Source: Branchiostoma floridae
Lineage: Eukaryota; Chordata; Leptocardii; Amphioxiformes; Branchiostomatidae
Assembly: GCF_000003815.2 (NCBI RefSeq)
Contig: NC_049990.1
Span: forward strand, 562,817-593,046
Direction of reading: 5' to 3'
Length of the DNA: 30,230 nucleotides
The notes beneath the pieces were generated by a model. That model was not told the DNA's origin, ran no database searches, and saw nothing but the letters and a program-made list of their open reading frames with translations. Positions 9,101-21,100 of this stretch are shown piece by piece (position 1 is the first letter of the stretch; the number at the start of each line of letters is the position of its first letter). A program made the translations under genes and the position numbers.

Positions 9101-12100
9101 TCCCTCTCCTTTCTCCTGCAAAACGTCCCGACACTATGAGTCAAGAATAAACAAACAAACAAACAATGGGACTTTGTTTTTCCCTCTTCCCCAGATGAAG
9201 AACGAGCTAGATCAGCTGTTTGAGACCATCCAGGAATCAGACCAGACGGGCGTCACAGAAGCCTGCCAGGTAACGGGCACCTTCTTGCTTCATTCTCAGT
9301 TAATTAGCTTCATTATTTAAGTTGATTAAGAGAGAACATCTTTGAGTTTGGAGTTCAGATAGACAGAACCCTGTCAGGTAACTGGGAACCGTCTTGTTAC
9401 ATTCTTACTTAATTAGCTTAATTTTTAAGTTAATTAAGAGAGATCATCCTTGAGTTGGGCCAAACGGAACCATGTTAGGTATCGGGGCACCTTCTCATTA
9501 CATTCTCAGTTAATTAGCTTAATTTTTAAGTTGATTAAGAGAGAACATCCTTGAGTTGGGCCAGACAGAACCCTGTCAGGTATCGGGGCACCTTCTTGCT
9601 TCGAAAGATTGTAGATGCTATCTTTAACCATTTTTAAAATCATTTGACATGAAAATCATATGCAGTTACTTGAGTAGCTGTTATTTCACATTAGACCTTT
9701 ATGTTGTCTACTTCTACAGTCCGTGAGGACGCCGCTGTTCCCCCACCAGAAACAGTAAAACATGTAACCTTGACATTGACCTCCCCGTGCCCTGTAGTCC
9801 ATCAGGACACCGCTGTTCCCCCACCAGAAACAGGCGCTGGCCTGGATGGCGCGGCGGGAAAACTCGGGCGAATTACCGCCATTCTGGGAGGAACGAGCAG
9901 CGAACAAGTTCTTCAACTCCGTCACCAACTTCACATCTACCAGGTGTGTGCACTTCACATGTGTGGTTCATTTTGTAACTTTCACTGTTTTTGATGCCAG
10001 GCAACTGCAGAGAGTTAACAATGTAAAATTTGAACAGTCCTGTTGCTAGGCAACATATGACTCTGTACCATTCCTGTTGCTAGGATACCATGATGTAACT
10101 GTAGCATTCCTGTTGCTAAGCAACCACGTAACTCTGTTCTATTCCTGTTGCTAGGAGACCATGTAACTGTAGCTTAGCAACCATCTAGCTCTGTACCATT
10201 CCTGTTGCTAGGTGACTCAGTGCTATTCCTGTTGCTAGGATACCATGTAACTCTGTACCATTCCTGTTGCTAAGCAACCATCTAACTCTGTACTGTTCCC
10301 GTTGCTAGGCGACCGCAGAGCGTGCGGGGAGGGATCCTGGCGGATGACATGGGGCTGGGGAAGACCCTGGTGGTGATTTCTCTCATCCTCAGCAACTTCC
10401 GTGACGGGAAACCGCTGGTCCTGCCGCAGGAGGGCGCTGCCATGACAACCAAGGTGCTGATGGGAGGGAGGGAGGGAGGAAGGGGGGAGGGAGGGTGAGA
10501 GGGATGGTGGAGGGAGGGGGGGAGAGGATGGATGAAGAGGGAGGGAAGGAGGGAAGCTGCTGGTCCTGCCGCAGGAGGGCGCTGCCATGACAACCAAGGT
10601 GCTGATGGGAGGGAGGGATGTAGGGAAGGATGATGGATGAAGGGACGGATGGTGGATGGATAGAGGGAGGGAGGAAGGATGGATGGATGAATGGACAGAT
10701 GGACGGATGGACGGACGGATGGATGGTGGAGAATGGGATGGATGGATGGATAGTGGATGGAGGGAGGGAGGGAAGGAAGGATGGATGGATTAATGAATGA
10801 ATGAAGAATTAGTAAATGGACGAGTAAATGGTAAAGGTGGCCGTACTTTGAAAATGAGCAGTGGATAATTGTTGTTGTTTGTTTGTTTATTTAAAGGGAA
10901 AGTCCATAAAAGCCAGAAAGGGAGGGGCGAGGAGCAGCAACAGAAAAAAGACCATGAAGCCTGGACAGAAGGAGAAGTTTGTGGTTGATTCAGACAGCGA
11001 AGAGGGCGACACAGAGACGGAGTCGGAGGAAAGTGTGTCGGGTGAGTCAAGTTTAACTTCAGGACACGAACTGCCACATTTCTTTGTTCTGAATATGTGT
11101 TGATGATAATAGGAAAAAGTGAAAGTGATATTGATCTAGTTAAGCTAACCAAAGAGCTGTTCTTCCACTGGTCGTGACAGAGAAGACAGGCGCAAATCTT
11201 TTATCATCTGAAATATTGTGACCCTTTCTAGTAGCGTGCATGTCGGGTGAGCGACAATAGACGGCAGTCAAACTCTTTACCAGGCTTACAACATTGTTAA
11301 CTGTCTGGTGGAGAAAAAGTTTTAGATTGTAATTGGGCTTATTACTTTTCTGAAGCCTTGTTTTAACATGCTTTCCTATGGAGAGGTCTAACTGTGTTGT
11401 CAGCCCTATGAACACTTGGTTGTGTAAAAAGACGCATTTACCATCTTCATTAAACTATTCCCGGCTTATCTGCAAATTTGTCACTGTTCCAGGAGAGTCG
11501 GAGTCGGACAGCCCAGTTTCCGATAGCGACATGGTTGCCATGACGAAGGCAGAGGATCCGGAGTACGCCCCGAAGATGAAGCTGACCCGTGCAAAGACGG
11601 CCCCGCCCGTGGTGTCCCCCAACATCCGGTCCAGACCCTCCAGGTAGGACATGCCCCCATCTGTCCTTCTGCCTTTGACATAAGCTGGTGTGTTACGCCG
11701 AAGGGCAGTTATACCGGCTATATAGATACAGATACAGAAGCTGGTGTGTTACGCCGAAGGGCGGTTATACCGGCTATATAGATACAGATACAGAAGCTGG
11801 TGTGTTACGCCGAAGGGCGGTTATACCGGCTATATAGATACAGATACAGAAGCTGGTGTGTTACGCCGAAGGGCAGTTATACCGGCTATATAGATACAGA
11901 TACAGAAGCTGGTGTGTTACACCGAAGGGCGGTTATACCGGCTATATAGATACAGATACAGAAGCTGGTGTGTTACACCGAAGGGCGGTTATACCAGCTA
12001 TATAGATACAGATACAGAAGCTGGTGTGTTACACCGAAGGGCGGTTATATCGGCTATATAGATACAGATACAGAAGCTGGTGTGTTACGCCAAAGGGCGG

Positions 12101-15100
12101 TTATACCGGCTATATAGATACAGATACAGAAGCTGGTGTGTTACGCCGAAGGGCGGTTATACCGGCTATATAGATACAGATACAGAAGCTGGTGTGTTAC
12201 GCCGAAGGGCGGTTATACCGGCTATATAGATACAGGTACAGAAGCTGGTGTGTTACACCGAAGGGCAGTTATACCGGCTGTATAGATACAGATACAGAAG
12301 CTGGTGTGTTATGCCGAAGGGCAGTTATACCGGCTGTTTAGATACAGATACAGAAACTGGTGTGTTACGCCGAAGGGCGGTTATACCGGCTGTATAGATA
12401 CAGATACAGAAGCTGGTGTGTTACGCCGAAGGGCGGTTATACCGGCTGTATAGATACAGATACAGAAGCTGGTGTGTTACGCCGAAGGGCGGTTATACCG
12501 GCTATATAGATACAGATACAGAAGCTGGTGTGTTACGCCGAAGGGCAGTTATACCGGCTATATAGATACAGATACAGAAACTGGTGTGTTACGCCGAAGG
12601 GCGGTTATACCGGCTGTATAGATACAGATACAGAAGCTGGTGTTTTACACCGAAGGGCGGTTATACCGGCTGTATAGATACAGATACAGAATCGGCATGT
12701 AAAGATATTAAAGAAGTAAAATTTTGCAAGGATCTCCAGAAAATCCCCAGCCAAAGCTGAGTCTACTCTACCAGCAAAATTTTGCCTCAACATGCAGGAA
12801 ATATCGTTTCAACATTTTCTTGGGCCCCCCTAGAACCATCGTATGGAATCCTCTGGTGCTTGACAGGGTTTCCGTTGAAAATCCTGGAGACGAAAAAATT
12901 TAGACTGGCTAGAACACCGATTTATACTGCTTCCTGATACTCACTTAAATCTGTCGTGTGTTTTTACCTTTATTTATTTATTTATTTCATCTTGAAACAG
13001 ATGGGTAGCCGCTACAACAGTGCATAGTTGATTTCCAAGGGGGCCCATCAAACATACATGTAAATAATAAATACAGGACAAAAACGTGGTAACAATCAGT
13101 CAAACTTTGAACACCCAGGGACAACATACAGTACAGAAAACATAAAACCGGTGCGTCAAAACATAATCAGTGTCCATACTCATGTCGAAAACATTCCAAG
13201 GTCAAAATCAATATGTCAAGAGATGGGGTGGAGGTCAGAGGTCAAATCATATATCAAATCATGCAAGTCTTCACCAGAAAAATCTGGGTGGGATGACGTC
13301 AAAATGTCAGCCTCACCAGTGTGTTTCTGTGGTTCCCAATATACCGTTAGTTCACCTTTATCCACAGGGTAACATTTATCCGTTGTTGTTCAAAACAGAG
13401 TATTTAGGGATATCGAGCCAACAGGCGGTGGTTTTAAACTACAATGTTTTGAGAATAGTACAGTTTAAAAACCACTGTGCGTTGACAAGATAACCCTAAA
13501 TACCCTGGTTTTGAGTACAATGGATAAATGTTACCCCGCGGAAAAAGGTGAACTTGCATTACGCAATGCAGCTGGACACACATCCTCAGTGCACCTATTT
13601 TTATCTGTAGGCTGGGAGGGTCGCAACTTAAGTAGTATGGGTAAGGGTGTGAAGTCTGCCATGCCTGCTGTCCTCGATACAGACATTTGACCATGGCTTA
13701 CCAAGTACATACTCAGGTGAAAATGAGTAGCCGGTGCAATGGCCAAATGGGTAGAGTGTTTGCCTTGCATTCGGGAGGTTGTGAGTTTGATCCCGGCCGA
13801 GTTATACCAAAGACTTTAAAAATGGTACAGGCTGCTTTCTCTGCTTAGCACTCAGCATTCGGGAAAGAGCATGGAAGTTGAACACACACCACTACCAGAC
13901 GTGGACTAGCCCCCTGCTGTAGTGATTGCGTTGTGTGTGGCCCAGGGCTAATGAAACAGAGATGGGCATCGCCATATGCACCATCTTGGCGCGGGAAGGG
14001 TTCAACTTTTTAACTTTTACCAAGTACAACCTTTAAGCCTACAAACCTTTGCTAAATATTTGGTGTCCGACAGGCACATGGATTCTCCACCCAAACTTTT
14101 AGTCAAGAAGCGGTGCCAGCTGACTATTCTCACCAGGTAGAATGTTTTGTTGAATGCTTTTTCCTACTAATTTTGCTCCAGGACCACCAGGAAGCCAGTG
14201 AGATACACCTACAGCAGTGGGGAGGATGGAGAGGACATTACTGATGGGGAGAGCCCCAGGAAAAAGGGTAAAGCAGTCCACTGTCTTTCTTCAAGTTTCT
14301 CCACTGTATCCTGTGATTAAATGCAGGTATTGTTTTTGGTGTGCTGTAAAAAACGGGTGTTAAGCCCTATCCAAACCGAAATGGAAAGTCTTCATACAGA
14401 TAAAGGCACAGGCAGTGCCGGTAGCAGTCACCGACGAGCAGCCGGTAGTGTCGCGGGCTTCGCTGACTTGCGGGTGCGGAAGGTAGGGTCCGGCCATCGA
14501 GGCAAACCATGAAGAGTTGAAGCTCAGAGCTGGACTCACTGGACAGGTCAGCCGCATGGAAGCACAGTGTGAAGACTATCCGACTGCTGCCTACCCCTGT
14601 GACAGGGATCCCAGCAGCAGTATAATCAAAAATGGATACGACGGATACGACGATTGTTTTTGGTGTGTCTGTCAGTCTGTCTGTGTTTAACCTCTTGTCC
14701 TAAAAATGTGAGGAACCCTTCTGGTAGCATGTTTATCTGGTGAGCGACACAGCCGGAATCAAATTCACAGCTTCTAGTTCTAGTGTAAGGTAACATTTGA
14801 CCGCCCTGTCCCTCACCCCAAGGATACTCAGATGAAAGGAGGCTCAGACAAGGACTGCTCTGAAGTGTGTCTGTATTCTTGGAAACATGTCTGGAACTGA
14901 ACTGGTCAAATCCGAATCCCGTGACCTCGGGGGTCACTGGGCTATACTACTGCCGTAGGGGGGGTGTATGCCATTTTGGCCTCTTACACTAGGGACAGAG
15001 CCGCTAACCACTAGGCTTTGCACGCTTCTTCTATTAAACCTCGACATACAATGTATATAGCTATGTGAAACACCTCCTCAGGTAATGGGTTGTCTCAGTA

Positions 15101-18100
15101 CACGCACATGGGTGCCTGGCAGTTGTGGAAGTGGATCTACCTGGTTTAGTGTATCAAACCTGATCTCCCAAACTTTTAGCTTTGATGCCATCTGTGGTCT
15201 TCTGTTTATGGCCTGTTTATGGCCCGGCCTATCCCCAATGACACTACGTATAACTGTGTTGATGTAGTCATGTCTGTATCATTGGACCCAAGCCTGGTCT
15301 GACGCCATTCTCCAAATATACTACTGTAAATGCATTCAAGTTCGCGGGGATTTAATTTCGCGGTAGCGGGAAAAAGGATTTTCGTGGTGGTTTTAAGTTT
15401 GCGGCAACACCATAGACTGCAGTCTAATACCATAATAGAAAAATGTTCGCGGTGGTTTTAAGTTTGCGGTGAAGTGGTCACCGCGAAAACCGCGAACATT
15501 AATCCACCGCGAACATTTCTGCATTTACAGTATTTTACTAAATATAATAGAATTTTCATCTAACAGTGACTTCTTCTTAAAGGTATACACACGTACCTCC
15601 AAATTTTTTATGGCAATCAGTCCATCTTGTTCATGTACTCTTGCGAGACTAGATCTTTCCATGAACAAGATAGCCATCGAAAATTTGGAAGCACATGTGT
15701 TTACCTTTAAAAAAAGAAGTCACTGTTAGATGAAAATTCTATTAACTGTGTTTTCAAGGATCATATACCAGATAATGATATTTAAGTTTAAGATGTGGCC
15801 AAATATGACTGAATACATGTCCCTCCGACCTTCACACAGCAAAGACATCCTCTCCCGTTCCTGAGAAACAGACCAAGAAGGGCGGCAAGGCTAAGAGTAA
15901 GACGAAAGCGAAAGGCAAAGCCAAGGGGAAAGGCAAGACGTTGAAGGGAAAGTTTGGAGGTTCCGAAGACGTTGTGGACCTGACAGTTTCCCCACCGGGG
16001 GCGTCCAACAGCCAACCGCATGTCATCAGCGACGAAGATGACGATGGTAAATAAACGCAACTAGTTTGTTTGTTTGTTTGTTTGTTTTGACCTGACAGTT
16101 TCCCCTCCGGACGTGTCAAACAGCCAGCTGCATGTCATCAGCGACGAAGATGACGATGGTAAATAAACACAACAAGTTTGTTTGTTTGTTTTGTATAACT
16201 GGTAAACTGACTTCTAAGGCATAACACACCAGTTTTGTCTGGTACGAGCTACGTAAGTATGTAAGTACAAGTTTGTTTGTTTTGTATAACTGGTAAACTG
16301 ACTTTAGGTGCAATACACCAGTTTCTTATTGTTCAAGCTGTGTAATTATGTAAGTACAAGTTTGTTTTGTCTGTTGACATTAACTGATCTTCAGGTGTGA
16401 TTCACTAGTTTTGTACAGTAGGTACAAACTGTGTAAGACTGGACCGTAAGGTCTGATCCAAAGCTCACATCAGGAAGGACCCCTGTACTCTTTTTGATAA
16501 AAACAGTGGGAGTTTTAACATCACCCCACCTAACTCCTTCAGCTTTGCCCCCGGGCTTCCCCTTGTCACACGCTGTATTTCAGCCTGTCATTCCTCTTTG
16601 CCACCCGTGTAATTCCACTTCAGCTTTGTGTCAAATGGCCACCGTCAGGGGCAAAGCTGAATTACAGCAGGTGCCAAGGGGAAGTCTCAGGGGAAAGCTG
16701 AAGGAGCTTTGTGAGGGTGTAACTTGCTCCGGGTCTGGCTCTCCTCAAACACTGGACTTTTGAGTCCGGACCTGAACCTGAACCTCTGGGCCTATATCAT
16801 TAGCTGAACCTGAACCTGAGTTTAGAAACGCAGCACGAGATGTATGTACAGTTTCCCACATGCTGTGATGTGTCTCTGTATGTACTACATGTACGCCGAT
16901 GGTGTCTTGTTTCTGCACAGAACTACCAGACCTCCCTGCTATGGACGAGTCCAACACTGGCAAGAAGGACTCAAGGAAGGTGACAGCAACCAAAATTACA
17001 GGTGGGGCCACTTGTTTGTGTTTATTTACTGATTGATTGATTTATTCATCAATTAATTTGTCCATGTAAAGACTATTGGGGATCCACCATCCAACTAGAT
17101 CAAAGGGTGACCAAGATTGGACTTGTCTAATCCTTGATGTTATAATAATTGAAGTATGTTGAATGATGCAAAAGTATGACTTTAAACACAACAAAATGCA
17201 CTTAACATGAAGAAAGGCCCTTTTGTATGAGATTGGTGGAGTGGTTGCTAATGTATCGTTCAGCAGTTGTTGTACATGTAGGCTCTAGTGGGTATTTCAG
17301 GTTTTCCTGTGCCCCTGCTGTGCAGGTCTGGAATCCCCTCCATGCGGAGGTAGGACAGAGGCGGAGGGACCTCGCGCGACCCTGGTGGTGTGTCCGCTGT
17401 CCGTGCTCAGTAACTGGATCGTAAGTACACACAAACAAACAAACAAACAAACACACAAACAAACAAACAAACAAACACATGACCCTGGTGGTGTGTCCGC
17501 TGTCCGTGCTCAGTAACTGGATCGTAAGTACACACAAACAAACAAACAAACAAACAAACACACAAACAAACAAACAAACACATGACCCTGGTGGTGTGTC
17601 CGCTGTCCGTGCTCAGTAACTGGATCGTACGTAAACACAAACAAACACACAAACAAACAAACACATGACCATGGTGGTGTGTCCGTTGTCCGTGCTCAGT
17701 AACTGGATCGTAAGTATACACACACAAACAAACACACAAACAAACAAACACATGACCCCTGTGGTGTGTCCGCTGTCCGTGCTCAGTAACTGGATCGTAA
17801 GTATACACAAACAAACACACAAACAAACACACACATGACCCCGGTGGTGTGTCCGTTGTCCGTGCTCAGTAACTGGATCGAAAGTATACACACACAAACA
17901 AACACACAAACAAACAAACACATGACCCCGGTGGTGTGTCCGCTGTCTGTGCTCAGTAACTGGATCGTAAGTACAAACAAACAAACACACAAACAAACAA
18001 ACACATGACCCTGGTGGTGTGTCCGCTGTCTGTGCTCAGTAACTGGATCGTAAGTACACACAAATACACAAACAAACAAACACACGACCATGGTGGTGTG

Positions 18101-21100
18101 TCCGCTGTCTGTGCTCAGTAACTGGATTGTAAGTACACACAAACAAACACACAAACAAACAAACACATGACCCCGGTGGTGTGTCCGCTGTCTGTGCTCA
18201 GTAACTGGATCGTAAGTACAAACAAACAAACACACAAACAAACAAACACATGACCCTGGTGGTGTGTCCGCTGTCTGTGCTCAGTAACTGGATCGTAAGT
18301 ACACACAAATACACAAACAAACAAACACACGACCATGGTGGTGTGTCCGCTGTCTGTGCTCAGTAACTGGATCGTAAGTACACACAAACAAACAAACAAA
18401 CAAACACACACATGACCATGGTGGTGTGTCCGCTGTCCGTGCTCAGTAACTGGATCGTAAGTACACACAAATACACAAACACACAAACAAACAAACACAC
18501 GACCCCGGTGGTGTGTCCGCTGTCCGTGCTCAGTAACTGGATCGTAAGTACACACAAACAAACAAACAAACAAACAAACACACGACCATGGTGGTGTGTC
18601 CGCTGTCCGTGCTCAGTAACTGGATCGTAAGTACACACAAATACACAAACAAACACACGACCCCGGTGGTGTGTCCGCTGTCCGTGCTCAGTAACTGGAT
18701 CGTGAGTACACACAAACAAACAAACACACAAACAAACAAACAAACACACGACCCCGGTGGTGTGTCCGCTGTCCGTGCTCAGTAACTGGATCGTGAGTAC
18801 ACACAAACACACAAACAAACAAACACACGACCCCGGTGGTGTGTGCGCTGTCCGTGCTCAGTAACTGGATCGTAAGTATACACAAACATAGATTAAACAG
18901 TTATACATATATTCTGATTCACTCACTCACTTCAAAAACATACATACATGACATACATACCCCGAACACCCGGCATTACACAAAGAATCACAAAGGTTCT
19001 CAAAAACATACTCAAGCATTCCCAATGATGTGCACTCACAAAGACCTATGTCTGCATGACTATGCATGTACTGTACAATGTACTCTTCTGTTTATTGTTC
19101 AAGGATTTGTCTGGTACATACTGTATAGTACTAAACATATTTCCTGTTGTTCACTCCTCCACTTGTACTTTAGCAAGCTTCAAATTGCATCCAAATCAGG
19201 GTTGTAGCCAGCACCCGTCCTTCCATCCTTTCAAGGAATTTTGCAGCTGGGGACAGAAAAAAAATTGGCCCATTCCATCCTCTGTAACAGACAAAAATCG
19301 ATAATGTAAAACTGTTTCCCTTGTGTAATTTTTCACCAAAACAGATGCCGTTGAACAGCTTAGTCTACCAGCAAATTTTACACCTCAAAATGCAGGAAAC
19401 AGCACTTCAGATGGTCTACATTTCAAAATTTTCCAGGGAAACATGTCTCCGGACCCCCCTAGGAACGTTGCTCCTTGGGTGCTCCATAGGATTCGAAATC
19501 GAGGGGACGGAAAATGATGTCAGGCTGGCTACAACCCTGAATTCCACATGCACTTCTTTAACAAAAACCTATTTTCTGATTGATATGTACCAGGACCAGT
19601 TAGAAGAGCATGTCCACCCGAATGTGGACCTGCACATCTACACGTACTACGGACCAGACCGCACCAAGGATCACAAGGTGCTGGAGCAACAGGACATCGT
19701 GCTTACTACGTACCAGATGATGGCTATGGATGCTAAGGTACTACTACAGAATGAATGAATGAATGAATGAATGAATGAAGGAATGGATGGATGGATGGAT
19801 GGATGGATGGATGGATGGATGAATAAATGAATGAACAACAGGATGTCGTGCTCACTTCCTATCAGATGATGGCCATGGATGCTAAGGTACTGGTGGATGG
19901 ATGGATGGATGGATGGATGGATGGATGGATGGATTGATGGATGGATGGATGGATGGATAAATGAGTGAATGAATGAGTGAGTGAATGAATGAATGAACAA
20001 CAGGACGTCGTGTTCACTACCTCCCAGATGATGGCCTTGGATGCTAAGGTACTGCTGAACAAATGAATAAATGAACAAATGAATGAACAAACGAATGAAT
20101 GAATGAATGAAAATGGAGCGACAGGTTGAGGTGCTCACTCCCTACAAGATGATGGCTATGAATGCTAAGGCACTGGTAATTAAAGGAAGGAAGGAACGAA
20201 GAAAGGAAAGAATAAACGGTTAGGTGAAAAAAGAATGTTGAATGTTGAATCCCTGTGTGTTTTGTGTTGTATCCCAGGGAAAGGGCGGCCCCCTACAGAA
20301 GGTCCAGTGGCTCCGAGTGGTGCTTGACGAGGGGCACACCATCCGCAATCCCGCAGCACAGCAGAGCAAGGCAGCCTTCGCACTGAAGGCTGAGAGAACC
20401 TGGGTACTCACAGGTGAGTCTGCACACCTGTGCACAGGTAACTACACACCTGTACACAGGTAACTACACCTGTACAACCCTGCAGCACAGCAGAGCAAGG
20501 CAGCCTTCGCACTGCAGGCGGAGAGGACCTGGCTACTCACAGGTGAGTCTGCACACCTGTGCACAGGTAACTACACACCTGTACACAGGTAACTACACCT
20601 GTACAACCCTGCAGCACAGCAGAGCAAGGCAGCCTTCGCACTGCAGGCGGAGAGGACCTGGCTACTCACAGGTGAGTCTGCACACCTGTGCACAGGTAAC
20701 TACACACCTGTACACACAGGTAACTACACCTGTAACTACACCTAGGGCACAAGATCGGTGACATGACCCGATTCAAACCAAGAACTATTTGGTTCTGAGA
20801 CGAACTCTACCGTTTTGCCACATGACCCCACATTTACAGTACGTCTTAAAGACGCGCCTTCCTTGTCTCCCGTCTCCAGGCACCCCCATCCAGAACTCCA
20901 TGAAGGACCTGTGGTCGATCGTCTGCTTCCTGAAGTTGGAGCCCTTCACGGACCGGCAGTGGTGGAGACGCACCATCGAACGTCCCATTGGACAGGGCGA
21001 CCAGAGCGCGCTGAAGTGAGTCTTGTTATGTTCACCCTAACCCTTGAACCCTAAACCTGACCCTAACCCTTGAACCCTGACCCTTCACGGACCGGCAGTG

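Noticed and set aside
14321-14512. 63-codon open frame after exon 10
   Set aside because: Not in phase with neighbouring exons and no homology seen; the intron 10 assignment fits the exon phases.
17373-18880. Possible CRISPR array (regular repeats with spacers)
   Set aside because: Spacers are simple (caaa)n repeats, the repeats are coding sequence plus donor, and the context is a eukaryotic intron.
17202-18885. Overlapping - strand frames repeating [10 protein letters not shown] and FVCLFVC
   Set aside because: Antisense reading of the exon 13 donor array and its (aaac)n spacers.
19671-20138. - strand frame with long IHPS repeats
   Set aside because: Antisense translation of (ggat)n and (gaat)n microsatellites.
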